Below are positions 1 to 12,888 of a stretch of DNA of 64,000 nt, piece by piece (within the stretch, counting starts at the first letter, position 1; each line of letters starts with the position of its first letter). The translations under genes and the position numbers were made by a program. Source of the DNA: Desmodesmus armatus (taxonomy: Eukaryota; Chlorophyta; Chlorophyceae; Sphaeropleales; Scenedesmaceae); NCBI GenBank assembly GCA_007449985.2, contig VIIQ02000631.1, positions 557,501 through 621,500 on the forward strand. Direction: 5' to 3'. The notes under the pieces are model-generated. The model was not told where the DNA came from, ran no database searches, and saw nothing but the letters and a program-made list of their open reading frames with translations.

Positions 1-136
1 AATCTGGTTCTTGTCAGGTTCTCAGTGGGTCAAGCCATGATCTAGGGCAGCACGGAACAGGTCCTGCTTCCGCTGGTAGGGGTTGGTGCATGGTGCTCGC
101 CGAAAGGTTGGCGCCGCAGCTGTAAATGTTTGCAAG

Positions 137-275
137 TGGCGCCCAAGCAATACATGTGCACGAGTGGCCCAGTGCAAGAGAGGCTGTTGAAGCTGCCCTA
201 GATGCCATCACAAGCAACAACCTTCAGAAGCAGCTCAGCTGGAGTTTGACGATTGAAAATGAAAGCAACGACTAG
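137..275 (+). CDS. possible 3'-terminal exon of an unknown gene
   Basis: An open frame runs to a TAG at 273-275 and ends with residues KQLSWSLTIENESND. A possible AG acceptor lies just before 137 (TGTTTGCAAG), though its pyrimidine tract is poor. The peptide has protein-like composition (WPSAREAVEAALDAITSNN), but I recognise no family and cannot find an upstream exon in the first 130 bases. It may be the tail of a plus-strand gene that starts outside the window, or it may be chance. Confidence 0.2.
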
Positions 276-1656
276 CAAGTGGAATGTGCGCCCTGCCAGA
301 CCATTTCGCGGCAGCTGATGAGCACGGCAGGCAGTCCTCTCGCAGCTGGCCGTACCGCATGTCATAATGGCGGTTACAGCAGCTTTTCATCACGTTTCAA
401 GGCAACCTATCTTTACCTCAAACATTTCGTGATTAGCCCACGGACCGTCATGCATTGCCGATGCTTTGCGCCTCTCTTTGTTATCAGGACCGCGGCTCAT
501 AAACCCTGGCCAGCCGCAGCCTACTATAGGACGTCCGGTGCCAGTCAGCAGTACGGCGGCGCAGCTAGCCGAGTCCCCATGGCGGCGGACTGAAGACGGC
601 GCCGACATCTGAGGTCCAAGGTTCGACTCCCGAAGGGGGCCTCTGCTTTCCGCTGGCATAGTGGTCGGTCTCCCCTATGGGAGGAGACCACAACAATCCC
701 ACCTACACGGAAGCATGGGCCTTTTGGCTCCGACTTGAAACATCTTCACAGAAATGCATGTACAGGTCATCCCTGCACCCTGTTTGCGAACAACTGATAT
801 GAGGGCAAACACCGGCAGCTGCTGCCAGCATGGGCAAAGCCACCAGCTGTTCCTGAACCACACCAAAGATCATTACAATGCGCCCTATCGGAAAGGGCAC
901 CCCTGTCCAACGCATATCCCTGATTGATGGTCATGCAACCATCTACATGCAGTGACCCCAGCGGTACGCATCATGGTATGACCCCACTCAGCTGGGACTG
1001 CACTCAGCTGGGCACACCAACAACATTATCAGTGAACGTGCTGAGCACAAGTTCAGCCCAACACTTCACCGCTTCACCAGGCAAAGGTCAATAACCTCAA
1101 GCACTCCAGCAGGTGACCGTTGACATGACTTGTTCAGACCGTAAGCGCGCCGCTGTTGCTGCAGCACATGCCTCAAACAGGACCGTCAACACTGACAAGC
1201 TTCACAGACGTCAGCGGCAGCAAACACCCCCAGCCTCCAGGCGAGGCTGCTCTCAACACGACTGCCCTCAACCAAGCATGGCGATCCAAAACAAAACTGC
1301 TTCTGCCTCAAGCTTGCTGTACACCAGCTAAGTAACACTCAAAAAACTGGCAGCCCCAGATAATTGCAAGATCCAGTTGATCACTTGACCAACTTTGTGA
1401 TTGGCTTGCTGCAGCAACAAACTGCTAGTGACATGCAACAGCCAGGCTGCATGGTGGTTGTGGGTACATCATACAGCGGCAAAGTTCCCAACTGTTTTGC
1501 CTGTACAAACCAAACCAAATCAGTCCCTCACAAACCAGTAAGCAACCAGTCGCATTCTTTGATTTGTCACAAACCAGCCACATCACCCTTCTCTCCAGGG
1601 TTTCATCCGATACAAACAGTCGCTTCAAGCTTCAAATTTGAACTCAAACCGGCTCA
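276..1656. other. stretch without an identifiable gene
   Basis: Apart from the tRNA-like segment I see no exon that I can support. The part next to 1657 is presumably the 3' untranslated and downstream region of the minus-strand pyruvate kinase gene. The open frames here have low-complexity or Cys-rich translations without splice-site support. Confidence 0.5.
555..640 (+). other. tRNA-like (tRNA-Phe-like) remnant
   Basis: The stretch has an A-box-like segment (TAGCCGAGTCC, about 575), then ACTGAAGA, which resembles a tRNA-Phe anticodon loop with GAA. After an 11-base insertion come TCTGAGGTC and a B-box-like GGTTCGACTCC at about 620. The anticodon stem can pair over four bases if the insertion is treated as an intron. 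The T stem pairs at only two positions and the acceptor stem does not close, so this is not a convincing functional tRNA. It could be a decayed tRNA, a tRNA-derived SINE head, or chance. Confidence 0.2.
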
Positions 1657-4600
1657 TCAAGCCTCGCCCTCTGCCAGCTGGCAGGGTGTGGTTGGGCTGA
1701 CCCCACTGCCGGTGGCCCCGGCTGCTGCAGGAGGCACTGCCACAGCAGGCCTGCCCTTGAAGGGTGCCTGCACCAACACCACAGCAAGCATTGTGCCAAC
1801 ACAATGTTTGGTGGCCTGTTGAAACGCGGAGGTATCATTCAGCTCAACGCCATGCAACACCTCAATAGTGTTTCAGCACAAGCTACGGCAGCGTTGGCTG
1901 CGCGTGGCGGCCACATGCACAAGGTATCTGACAAGCATTGGCCATGCAACCAGGTGGTCAAAATGGTTTGGGTCTACAGTCCTACCCGTGTGTCTACAGG
2001 ATAACATGTGCATAGTGAAGTACAGCCGATGAACACAGCAGAGCACGTCTGCATGCTCAGCAACACCACATGTTTGGAGCTCACCTCAGCGGACACGACA
2101 CTGGCAGAGACACACAGGCTGCCGTTGGCGCAGCCCAGGGAACCCAGCCCTGCAATCATGGGCGGCTCAGAGAAGCCATCCTCGTCCTCCTCGCCACTGT
2201 CACTGTCAACCAGTGCACCTGTACAAGTGCATGCATGTGTAACATGTTGGGGGTGTCGCAATTACTTGCAATTACTTTCAAATACAAAGACATGAGCAGT
2301 GATTTGGGTGTCAGTGGTGTCAGTGTTGAGCAGAGTACAAGCCTTGTCAACCTGCAGCATATTTGCGCCACTGTGACTGTCACACTGCCTGGCAGGCTGC
2401 AGTCACATTGACAGGTTGTGATGCACCTGCATAAGCTCGACCTGCTGTCCATGCATGTGGCCACTGCTGCTGTCCATGCATGTGGCCACTGCGCTGTGCT
2501 GTATGCTTACCTGAGCTGGCGTGGCGTTTGCTGACAGTGGCCACCAGGCTGCCAGACAAGGGCCGGGAGCCTGCAGGGCAACAGGAGATGTTGTTTCATG
2601 TCAAGGGGCACCCGCTGCATGCGCACAGCAGTTGCAGCTGCAACAGCACTGCCGTGAGTGAGCCCACTCCACAACAAACAGCCCTTCACAGGCAGCAGGA
2701 CGGGAACAAGGCAGCATATCCTGGCACGAAAGTGGGGCTGCATGCGCTGTGCAATTGCAAATGCTGTGCCGACAGCTCCTCTTCACACCAGCCTGGGTCT
2801 CTCACCCTTGCGTGCGACGCTGCTGTTCTGTGACCCGGCCACATGACGGCCGCTTGCATCCAGCGACATGATCTGCACGCATGGCAGCCCAGCATCACCC
2901 TCAAGGTCAGCACATGGCAATCAGCTGTGCCGTCATTGAGTGTCGTCTCCGGCAGTTGGTGCAGAGGCTGTGCGCCCTCTGTTTTCTGAGTTGAGTCTAA
3001 GTTACTCGATGCCATTCATGATGAAGAGCTGTCGGGGGCATTCCTACCTTGACACAGAAATCGTCATGGATCTGCTGCAGCACCACCACATGGTGCTGGG
3101 GTGCCACCAGGCCAGCTGCTGCTGCAGCAACAATGGCAGACTCCAGCACAGCGTCACCGTTGGGCCCAGGCGTGGCCAGCATGGGCAGCAGGCCCCGGGT
3201 CAGCTGGCAGGCACGTGCTGTGGACCTGTGGGGACAGTTACAGCACAGTTGGTCACAGTACGAGGTGTCAGCACACACAATGTGCAAACATACTGAGCAC
3301 ATGCATACGGTGAACATTTTTGAGTGAGCTGTAGAATTCTCCTTGTAGTCTAAGGAATGCCAACAGCATGCCCCCATCAGTCAAACCATGTGTTTGCCAC
3401 CATGGTAAGTGCAATAAGACGTCCTATGGGTGATGCGTCAGAGGCAGCCATATAGAGATATACTGTTGTTAACCCATTGTCAGTGTGCCCAAGCAAAGCA
3501 GCATACAGCTCCACACCACCCTTGCCAAGAATGGTGCTCAACATCACAAGGCAGCATTGAATGCATTGCGGCAGCCTGCAGACAGCTGCCTGATGCAGCG
3601 CAAGCCTGACTGTCGCCGCAGACAACAAATGCCGTAAAGCATACTTCCGCTGTACAGTTGCACCCTTCAACCCTTGCAGCCACCCACCTTCCCTCCAGCC
3701 TCCACCTGATGCCATCGTTGATCAGGCGAGGCACCACCAGCGTCACAATAGGCATCGGCGGGCGGTACTTAGCCACCAGCTGGGCGGTACGACCTGCAGG
3801 CAATACATGTAGGGACGACACCAACATGTGTCAATTGGAATTCAAACCATACACGTCAAGACACCCTTGCATGCGGGTATGGCGCCAAACCAACAGCATG
3901 TGGTTGGCCTGAGCACCATGTGTGACACAGCACATCATGGCACGCAACACCGATGCACCAACAGAGGCCCAACTCGTCAAGGACCCATCCATCTACAACT
4001 AGTACTTGTCGTTCAGCAGCACCTTCCAACCCTACAGTCACATCAACCTTGCTTTGAGCCCTTACAGCCGACTGTATACAGTGACTTGTCACGTAAGCAG
4101 CCCTGCTGTTGTTGTGCTGACTCATGCAACCCACAATATTCCAGTGAATTGAAACTGCATACCCTGCCCCCACAATGGACATCACGCGCAGCATTGCACA
4201 GCACAAGCAGCAGCATGCACTGCGCTGGCAGCACGTCAGTCTCACCTGTTGCTGTGTAGACCACAATGAGGTCTGCTTGCACCTTCCCTGCAGCCCTCAC
4301 TGCTGAGCCAGCCAGACTCTCCAGCTTGCTCAGGAATGGCAGCACCTCGTGCCCACCACCACCAGAGGAGGGGTAGCGGTCAGACATGCTGCCTGCAAGG
4401 GAAGGGGGGTGACATGGACCGGGTGCAGTTGGGGCAGTGCATGGACCAAGAATGCTGTAAGTGTGATGTACAGCTGGCCTTGGTTTCACTTAAATGTGAC
4501 AGCACTTGTGGCTGTTTAGGGAGGGGTGGAGCCATAGACTGTGCCCAACTGCACCCCAGATGCGGTGCATGCAACACGCAGTTCCCTTTGCTGCTGTAAG

Positions 4601-7600
4601 TTCATAGTCTGGAGTCCCCAGCAGCCTGAGTAGCCTCAGCTACAGGCCCGCCAGCTCATAGCTATATGGCTATGACTATAATGATAGCATGGCCACCCTA
4701 TTCTGTACTGCAGGAACATTACAAGCCAGGGATGCCATCCTTGTGGGTGTCCAATGGCTCTGCAATGCACCAACACCCATGACACCACCCACCTGAGCTG
4801 CCCTTGGTGTTGAATGCTGCCAGGCTCTTGGTGCCTGCACCTCCATACTTGGCAAATGCCTGCACCTCCTGGTAAGCCGCCTGCAATCAATGTAACATGC
4901 ACAAGCATGTGTCACACATTCAGTGAATGCTGTCCATGTCAGCAGCACCAGCTAGACACATGTGGTGACCATCACAGCAGGCTTTGACAGCTGGCTTACG
5001 AGTTGAAATTGCAGATGCAATCGCAGAACTGCAGCTTGTCGGGACCTTCCTCCTGCGTGTGTGTGTGGGGGGGGGGGGGGCAGGCCCTATTAGATGCAGG
5101 CTGCCATAATGCAGCCACAATGTGTCTTTTTTGCACAAGGACCACCAGCCCTACCCTTGCCAAAGCCTGGGTGAAGGCTCACACATTCTACTACTGAGCA
5201 GGGTTTGCCTCCAAGAAGAGTGGTCTGGTGGCTACCTTCTTTACGGCCTAGTTGCAGCACCCTACTACCAATACCAATATCAACCACAACCACAACCACA
5301 GCCCCCTGAAGCCAAAGTGGCAGGCCTTGAGGCCACCCTCCCTGCCTTGCTGCTCTCCACTGAAGCCGGCTGGTGATGTGATCAGCAGCCAGACTACAGG
5401 GAAGAGCATCATGGCAAGGATTCAGGAATAGTGCCACGCAGGCATGAGGCTTACACTGTACTACGGTGGCACTCACTGGCAGTGTCCCACCTATGCCCGA
5501 TGGCACACCAAGTCCTGAAGGGGCAATCAGGCGAAGGCCCGATCCAGTGTAGTGGTGGTGGTGATAGTAGTAAACCGCCACTCGCTACATGCTGTGCCAG
5601 CAAATATACAGCGCCGACGCTGCATAGCCTACACGCCGGGGGCACTCCAACCGTGCGCACAGGTACATAGGTGTACACCCATTCAAATTGGGGGCCAACC
5701 CCCGTAAATGCACGGTGATATCCCAGCAGCAAACTTACCCTAGTACTCGATCCTGCATTCAAAGTCTGGGCCCCAATCTGGTGCAGCTGTCACTGCAGGC
5801 AGTCCTGTAACGTAAAGAAACTCTTCCATTGCACAGTAGCCACCACAGCTCACCTGGAGGCTTGAGTAGGTGGTGTTGCGCACAAGTGACTAGCAGTTCG
5901 GCAGATACATAGCAGCAGCAGTACAGGTCGGGATAGCAGGGCACTTGAGCCGCCGTCAGTTGTCTGTCGCCTTCCATCATACGATAGCACAGGGGCAGCA
6001 CTGGCAGTGAAATGCTGCTGCCGTGGGATGTGTGGTGGCCGTACAAACACGCAGCACAGGTTAGCAGCCCTGCCAGGAAACACTCCCAATGGCAGTGGGA
6101 GGAGCCCCCACCCCGCAGACCCCACACGAGCCCACACACCTCCAACCACTGAGGCAGTGAACACCATGTGTGGTTTCTTCTTGCCTTGGTGCTCACTGCC
6201 ACATTGGTGGGGACGTGGGGGGGCCGTGTGGGATCTGCATCGTGGGTGCAGACAGAAGATCCCACCCCCGCCACACATGATGCAGGCTGACATCATGTGT
6301 TGCGGGGGATGGGGTGTTCTGTCTAAAAGGCAGAATTATGTTCATCCCTCACCACAAAGCACCCTAAGCCCACCTGTGTTCACCCCAGGGGCCAAACCAT
6401 ATACTGAGGCTGCAGGGGTTGGTGTGTGAGGCAAACACGTGTGAAGGCCAGATGCTTGACACCACCGCGGGAACCCTGCAGAACGCCTGCTGGGCCTTCC
6501 TGTGGTAGTGTCAAACCTCTGCCCTAGCCACATCATTCTCCTGCCACACCTCTCCCAGACGCTGGGCCTCATGTTACTTGGACAATGGAGGGCATGCCAG
6601 ACACCCCACAGGATGCAACAAGCTGGTGGGGAATCGTCACCAGCCCGGTGGGAAGTTCCACATCCCATGGGATGCCTGACATACCCCCCCCCCAAAGGAG
6701 CTGGTGCAGCGCTGCACCGGCTCCTCCGTCCATTGCACACATGCAGCTGGATGCAGTCAATGACAGCACTGTTGTGCCTGTGTGTGGGTGCCAGCGATGC
6801 ACTGTGTTGCTCTTCAACACCTGGTGGCTAGTAGAAGGCACAGGGCACTGCAGCCCTTGCCTCTCCCCCTGCGCAAGTCTGTAACTTCGGAAAATGATTG
6901 GCTCTGAAGGCTGGGCCTAGGCTCTGCAGAAGCGCAGCACTGTCCATTCCTCCCCCACCCCACCTGCAAGTTGCTGAAGCTTCCACTGGCGGCCTGCTCC
7001 AGGTTTCCATTGCCGTATGTTGTGGTGCTCTGGACGTCACTCGGATCCTCAGACAGCACGTCACTCTGGGTCCTGGGGTCGACACCAGCAGCAACCGACA
7101 AGCCAGGCGCTCAGTGACAACAGCACAACCGGGTTCCGAGTTATCATACTGATGGATACTTAGCAGTGCCGATGGAGGTGAGAGGGCTTGGCAGCATTGT
7201 GAAGAATGCATCCTGTGTGGAAGATGGACAGTGTGACCTGATGCCAGCTTACATACAGTGCATACAGCAACAAAAGTTCATGGTGTAGCACTGCTGCTAG
7301 GCAGCATTGTCACATTGGCAACCGTGAGTGGGTGTGGGGCACTCAATTGAGCTCTAGTGAGTGGGCATGGGCACTCAAGCATCAAGTTTGAAGCAAACAA
7401 GCAAACCAAACAACAGTACAACGTACCAACCCGCCATTCTATCCACACGCCGTCATACGGCGTGACAGTGGCCACTCAAGTAAGCTCAAGTGAGTGGGTG
7501 TGGGCAATCGAGTGAGCTCAAGTAAGTGGTGTGGGCACTCAAGTGAGATCAAGCGAGTGGGTGCGGGTCACTCACAAGTCATCGTCGCTGCCTCCAGCGA

Positions 7601-10600
7601 AGGCCACGCTCTTGTGGTGGTCACGTGCATGGTGGGGGCCAGAGTCGGCTGCAGCAGCACGGGCTGCAGACTTGACCACCTGAATGCACCAAGGGCGTAC
7701 ACACAACAGCCACCGGCCAAGAGAGATTTGGTTCACACCATGTCATTAGTAAGTTGGTCTTGTGCTGGTGCACATCATAGGGGTTTGAACCTTTGAAGAG
7801 TGTCACACCATTCCAAAGGTGCACAGCACCATTCTTGCTTCTCCTGAAGGTAGCTTGAAGGCTAAAACTGCCGCACTGCCTGCCATTGCACGTGTGTGCT
7901 GTGATGTGTCTGTCTCACGGTCGCCTTACCTCTGCCATATCTTGTGCTGCCTCCATGAGGTGATCATAGTGGCTGGAGTAGTCAAACACGTGCTCCGCAA
8001 CCCTGCAGCAGCGGACACAACACACACAAACTCATTGAGATGGGGCCCTGCATGGTCAGCAGGCGCCTGCTTGTTCTAACCTATCTCTTGAGTCTTACGT
8101 GCTGCCCAAACAGGAAACATCTTTAGAAAGTGCTGATTGTTGGCAGGCACGATCAGCAAGTGGTGAACTGCACCAAACTACAGCAGCCTGATATCTAGGT
8201 GGCCGCAGACTCACCTGCATATCTGTGCAATGGTAGCCACAGACTCCACAGGGTAGTCGCCCCTCAGTGTCTCTGCACCTAGCAGGATGCCATCACAACC
8301 ATCCAGCACTGCATTGGCAATGTCTGCGCACAAACAGCACAGCACAGCACAGCGCAGCAACATCACACATCGTGGGACCAAGGCCTAACAACAGCTGCGG
8401 CGGCAGATGAGCTCACTATGTAGCGAAAGTACACATCCATTGTGGCAGAGGGGGAGAGCGGGGAGTCCTGCGCATGCATGTGCATAGTAGCTGTATGGAT
8501 GCAGAAATTCGTTGCAGTGCATGACGTTATTTTCCTCAACTCGTCTGCAAGTGCAGTGCCAGCATGTTCAGCAATTCAGTTACCTGTTGCCTCAGCGCGT
8601 GTGGGGCGTGGGTTGGTGACCATGGAGTCAACCACGCGTGTGATGAGCACAGGCTTGCCCAGCAGGTTGCACTGAGAGATGAGCTGCTTCTGCACCAGAG
8701 CCATCTTCTCAGGTGCAACGTCAAGGCCGATGTTGCCCCTGGACACACACAACAGCAACAGCAACAGCACCATCTGGCGTCATACATGGCTGTGGGTGGT
8801 GCGGCCTTGCCAATGAAGCCGTCAGGTGTGGCAAGTAAGAAACACCACCCAGAAGCCTTGGGTCACCGACACGGAGTGGCTGATGAGTGAGCGGGTGGCA
8901 CGTCAAAGCTATGACCTTGGGTCGGCACACAGCAATGGCAGGGATGCAACAGCAGCCATGGCCCAACAGTGTTTCAGAGTAGTACTAGTGGGGGTTAAAA
9001 GCTACGTTTGCACCAGGGTTTTGCAGCCAGGATGGTTGTGTGTTGGTAGCTGTCCATGCCCAAGCTGTGCTGACTTCAACGCCCCTCATATGCAACAGCC
9101 GCCACAGCCGCCAGGAGATGTGCCTCGTGTCTCCACTGACGATGCACTGCCACCCGAATTACCTGCTGACGATGATGCCGTCAGCTGATGCCACAATGCC
9201 CCTGAAGTTGAGGAGGCTCTGGCGGGTCTCAATCTTCGCCAGCACGCGGCAGCCCTCCAGACCCACAGTGTCCAGGAATGCACGAGCCTCCCGCACATCC
9301 TCACTGCAAAAAGGCGGGAAGGTTTGACAGCAGAGCTCAGAGCAACGTTTGGGCCAAAGGGAGCAAAGCCGCAGTGTTGTCAGTGGGACGACGTGGTAGT
9401 GCTGCTAAGATTGCTGGCTTTCAGATGATCACCAGTCAGGGTGCCAAGCTGGCTACTAGCCACTAGTAGTGCAAGCATCACATGCATGTCGCCTACCCTC
9501 TTGGCCGTGAGTTTACTACCCAAATGACTGTGTAAGCCTTCCAACAGCGCAGCAATGAAGTCCATTGCTTGGTGTGTCAGCGGGCAGGGGCTGGTCAGCA
9601 ACACGACTCAGTGTGCATGAGCTTACTGGCATCTTGCATCGCTCACCGTGTGCGTGTGTATGCCAAGCTGACAAAGTCAATCTCAAACTCTGATCCCAGC
9701 ACAGCCAGCGCCTCCTTGTCATACTCACTGTGGTGCAGGACAACGGCAGCATAGCCACAGGTGGTGGGACACAACAGACCAGGCTCGTATACACTGGCAA
9801 CTACTCACTTGGACTGGCAGATAGACAATGGCATGTGCACTATGCACGTCAGGCTGAATCCCGCCTACTTCAGTGTGGATTTGTGCTCCCTGTTGAGTGA
9901 CTGACCGGGTCAAGGATATGCCTAACCTGGGCAGTCACTCAACAGGGAGCACAGATCCACACTGAAGTATGCGGAATCAGCCTGATGCACTCAGCACTAG
10001 GGTTGCTTGCCATCATGGCATGGCATGCTGTGACTGCACCGGGCGTTGCAAGTTCCACCTCAGATACGATCAGTAGCTGGACCTGCCAGAGGCAAGAACC
10101 AGTGTGCAAACCACAGACGGCCCATCGCTGCCCAAGTCTAACCGCAAGTGCAGCACATTGCCAGAACAGAGAGGCTGGCGCGGCCATGTGACTGGTTGTA
10201 GGCTGCTGCTGGTTGGCTCAGAATACTCACACCCTCCTCACCTGAACAGTGGCAATGTGTTCTGCAGGTTGAGGAGGCTGTTGCTGGACCTCTCCATGTG
10301 GAACACCTGCAGGACAGCGCATGCACACATGCAGGACGACATCACAGCCGTGCACACACCTAGATTCTGGCAGTTGTGCTGGCTCCTAAAATGCCGCCCT
10401 TGTCCCAATTCATTGCACACCGCGCATGGGACTCCATAATGACCAGGCACTGCTGCGCCTTCCTACTAGTGCACTGGAGCGTAGCACGCTGTGTAGGGCA
10501 ACAGCCATGGCCAGCCTGCCGCTAGTCTGCTCCTACAGGCCTGCTACTGCATGAGTTCTACTGTCTCCGGACCCCATCCAAGAGGTTGAGTCGACCCTCA

Positions 10601-12888
10601 CCGTCATGAGGCCGTCCATGACAGCACCGTTCTTTGCCTCACAGAGGATGTCCTGGTCATCAACTGACAGCACCTCAAGGTACAGGGAGGCACTGTCACT
10701 GCCACACACAAGGTACCGACCAATGTAGATGGTGTCTGCAAACAACACAGGCGGCAGCAGAAAACACCTCAGCAACCTGGGACAAAAGGTGCGTTCAGAG
10801 CCAATTGCTTGCAAAGCAGCAGCCAAGGTGCCTGCCAATGCCACAGGATGGCCATACCGCATCAGCACGGTGCCTCTGACACACAGAGGCGGTGCGTTGC
10901 TTTGATTGACTGCATCAGCCAGGCATGCTGAGTCAGCTGGTGGGCAGCCAAACAACCCTACGACAGGCTTGCTCGACACAGGGCTTGATGGCCAGCCATC
11001 TTGGCAGCATGAGCAGGGGATGATCCATCCGGCTGGTCAGCAATCCGCATGTCAAGCAAGCCTGCTAAATGGTCCCCTTTGAGTGATCGGCGCACCTCCA
11101 GGCTCCACCATGTTGTGCAGCTGAGGGTAGGTGACTGGCAGCACGCTGTCATTTGCCTCAATATCCTGCACAACAGACAATCAGAGCGGCAAGCCCAAGG
11201 TTAACTCTCCTACCCTCACACCAAGTGCGCCATCCGCTGCTACAGTGAACGAAACTGTAACTGCTGCCCAGCATGGCGGCCCGTACACAGGCAACAGTAC
11301 TCGGCGCCTGGCTGTCAGCTTCAAGGTACCCACCTGGCGTGTGGTCAGGGTGAGGTGCTGGCCAGGGACGATTGTCAGGGGGTCTGCAGCAGCGACATGC
11401 AGCAACCGCGGCATGCTCTTTCAGCATGGCGTGCTCAAGCGCCTGCAACTGGCAACTAATCACACTTGTGTCTGCATGCACTGCTCTGCAAAGAAAGGAG
11501 TAGGATCCACACAATTTGGCAGTGCTGCTCTTCCGTTGCCACCGTGGCGGCTGCTCCGCCAGAAAAAGCCTGATCATGACACATGTGGTGCCTACGTCCT
11601 GCGGGGGCTGACAAGCATGCATACTTGCATTTTGTTATGATGGGAGAGGTTGAAGCACTTGTTGCATGGCACAGTGAAACAAGTGCTTCAAAACAATGCA
11701 CTGCCTGCTGCCAACCAGTACTGCCAGGTACTGCCTGCAGTGTCAGCTCTGGAGGATTTTGGCCTGTCTAGCATTTGTTGCATGCCATTCTTGTTCTGTT
11801 GACGGCTCCAGGAGGGGCGCACCCCCCGCCGACTGGCCACACACAACTCAGCCGAATAACCCCGACTTCCGGGGGCCGGAGGCAAAGCCTCACTGATGAG
11901 AGGAGACGCCTAACACACCCTATGCCAGGAGATGCCCAGCGCCCGGACATAAAAAGTCAATCACCTGGGTGTGCTGGCCAGCCGTCAGGTCCAAACACGC
12001 ATGGCCTGCGCACCATCACCTCACGTCCCAGGGTGTCCACAATCACAGCGCACAGCTTCTTGGTGCGGGACATGGCGGCCTGCACAGTGCGACAGCCACC
12101 ACGGGCGCATGGACGAGTCAGCGCACAGCATCAGGGGTGGGCGCGTGAGAGCCACTGCAGTTGGTACCAGGTTCAACGCTACTTGCATTTTGTTGGGCAT
12201 TGCCACCGTACAGTGGGTACGAATGGCGCAATACTCACTCATCACCAGCATGCAAAGTTACAGGGCCAGGTACTGAGTCATTGCGTGCTGCATCACGCGG
12301 CCCTGCTGGCATTCACTCGGCCTTGTCTACTACCACACGGCCTTTGGGCGGTCCCTTCCCAGCTGGCTGGCAAGCAGCCCTGTCAACTGAATATTTGATA
12401 TGTGCGCGCTGCTGTGCTCACATTGAGTGCCTTGAGGCTCTCCCTGTGGAAGTCCAGGCCACCCCAAGTAAGGTCAATCCTGGCCCCCACCATGCCTGCG
12501 TTCAGCATGGCCTCCAAGGTGTCCACATTGTGGCTGGAGGGACCCAGGGCACACACCAGCTTGGTGCCTGGCGCAGCAGCAGCAGGGGGGCACACACGTG
12601 CACACATATCCTGTAACGTAACTTTCAATCGTTTTCTGCTTGTTTGTGATAGCTGCGCAACTGCCAGTTGAGTCAAGCCGTGCTTCTGAAATGCCAGCCT
12701 GGCACAGCAATTGCTGGGGGGCCATCTGGTATGGACGTTGCTGGCTCATGCCCACCTGTGAAGGACCCAGTCTCGTCATCTGAGGGGGTGATCACATGAC
12801 TCAGGTCCATGTCCTTGAAAAAGTGCTGCTTGGCCTTGCCAAGCATTGCCTTCCCACCCCCAGCACTCTTGATGCTCTTGCCAACCAT
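1657..12888 (-). CDS. PYK: pyruvate kinase, plant cytosolic type, 21 exons
   Basis: Converts phosphoenolpyruvate and ADP to pyruvate and ATP, the last step of glycolysis. Exons: 12888-12756, 12567-12422, 12079-11965, 11383-11334, 11165-11096, 10735-10602, 10306-10242, 9727-9647, 9303-9163, 8738-8584, 8323-8215, 8002-7930, 7679-7576, 7072-6964, 4880-4793, 4392-4246, 3793-3706, 3225-3048, 2872-2806, 2218-2085, 1767-1657. All phases agree; 765 aa. Family motifs in order: [19 protein letters not shown]-like [93 protein letters not shown]. The Asn in SRGN is, from memory, normal for plant cytosolic isoforms. The protein is about 250 residues longer than usual, from an insertion after the AETLRG region (exons 13-15) and an acidic Ser/Gly-rich C-terminal tail (last three exons). 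The start is the ATG at 12888; an in-frame stop lies just upstream. The 2.1 kb intron at 4881-6963 shows no extra exon I can support. Confidence 0.93.
7323..7575. repeat. degenerate minisatellite in a pyruvate kinase intron
   Basis: Imperfect tandem copies of about 25-35 bases built on GTGAGTGGGTGTGGGCACTC and AAGTGAGCTCAAG, interrupted near 7380-7470. The array abuts the exon at 7679-7576, so the minus-strand donor GTGAGT at 7575 reads straight into it, and several units contain further GTGAGT- or GTAAG-like strings on one strand or the other. Confidence 0.6.
9849..9985 (-). repeat. long near-perfect hairpin inside a pyruvate kinase intron
   Basis: Arms 9849-9903 and 9932-9985 are reverse complements over about 54 bases, with a one-base length difference and only a few mismatches in the outer third. 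The loop is 28 bases. It lies in the intron between exons 10306-10242 and 9727-9647, so the primary transcript would fold into a stem long enough for Dicer processing. It could be a microRNA-type precursor, a small foldback element, or a recent inverted duplication. Confidence 0.75.

Noticed and set aside
8700..9200. Pyruvate kinase motif reads SRGNIG instead of the textbook ARGDLG, suggesting a dead enzyme
   Set aside because: From memory, plant cytosolic pyruvate kinases also have Asn here (SRGNLG), and the surrounding exons match that isoform closely.
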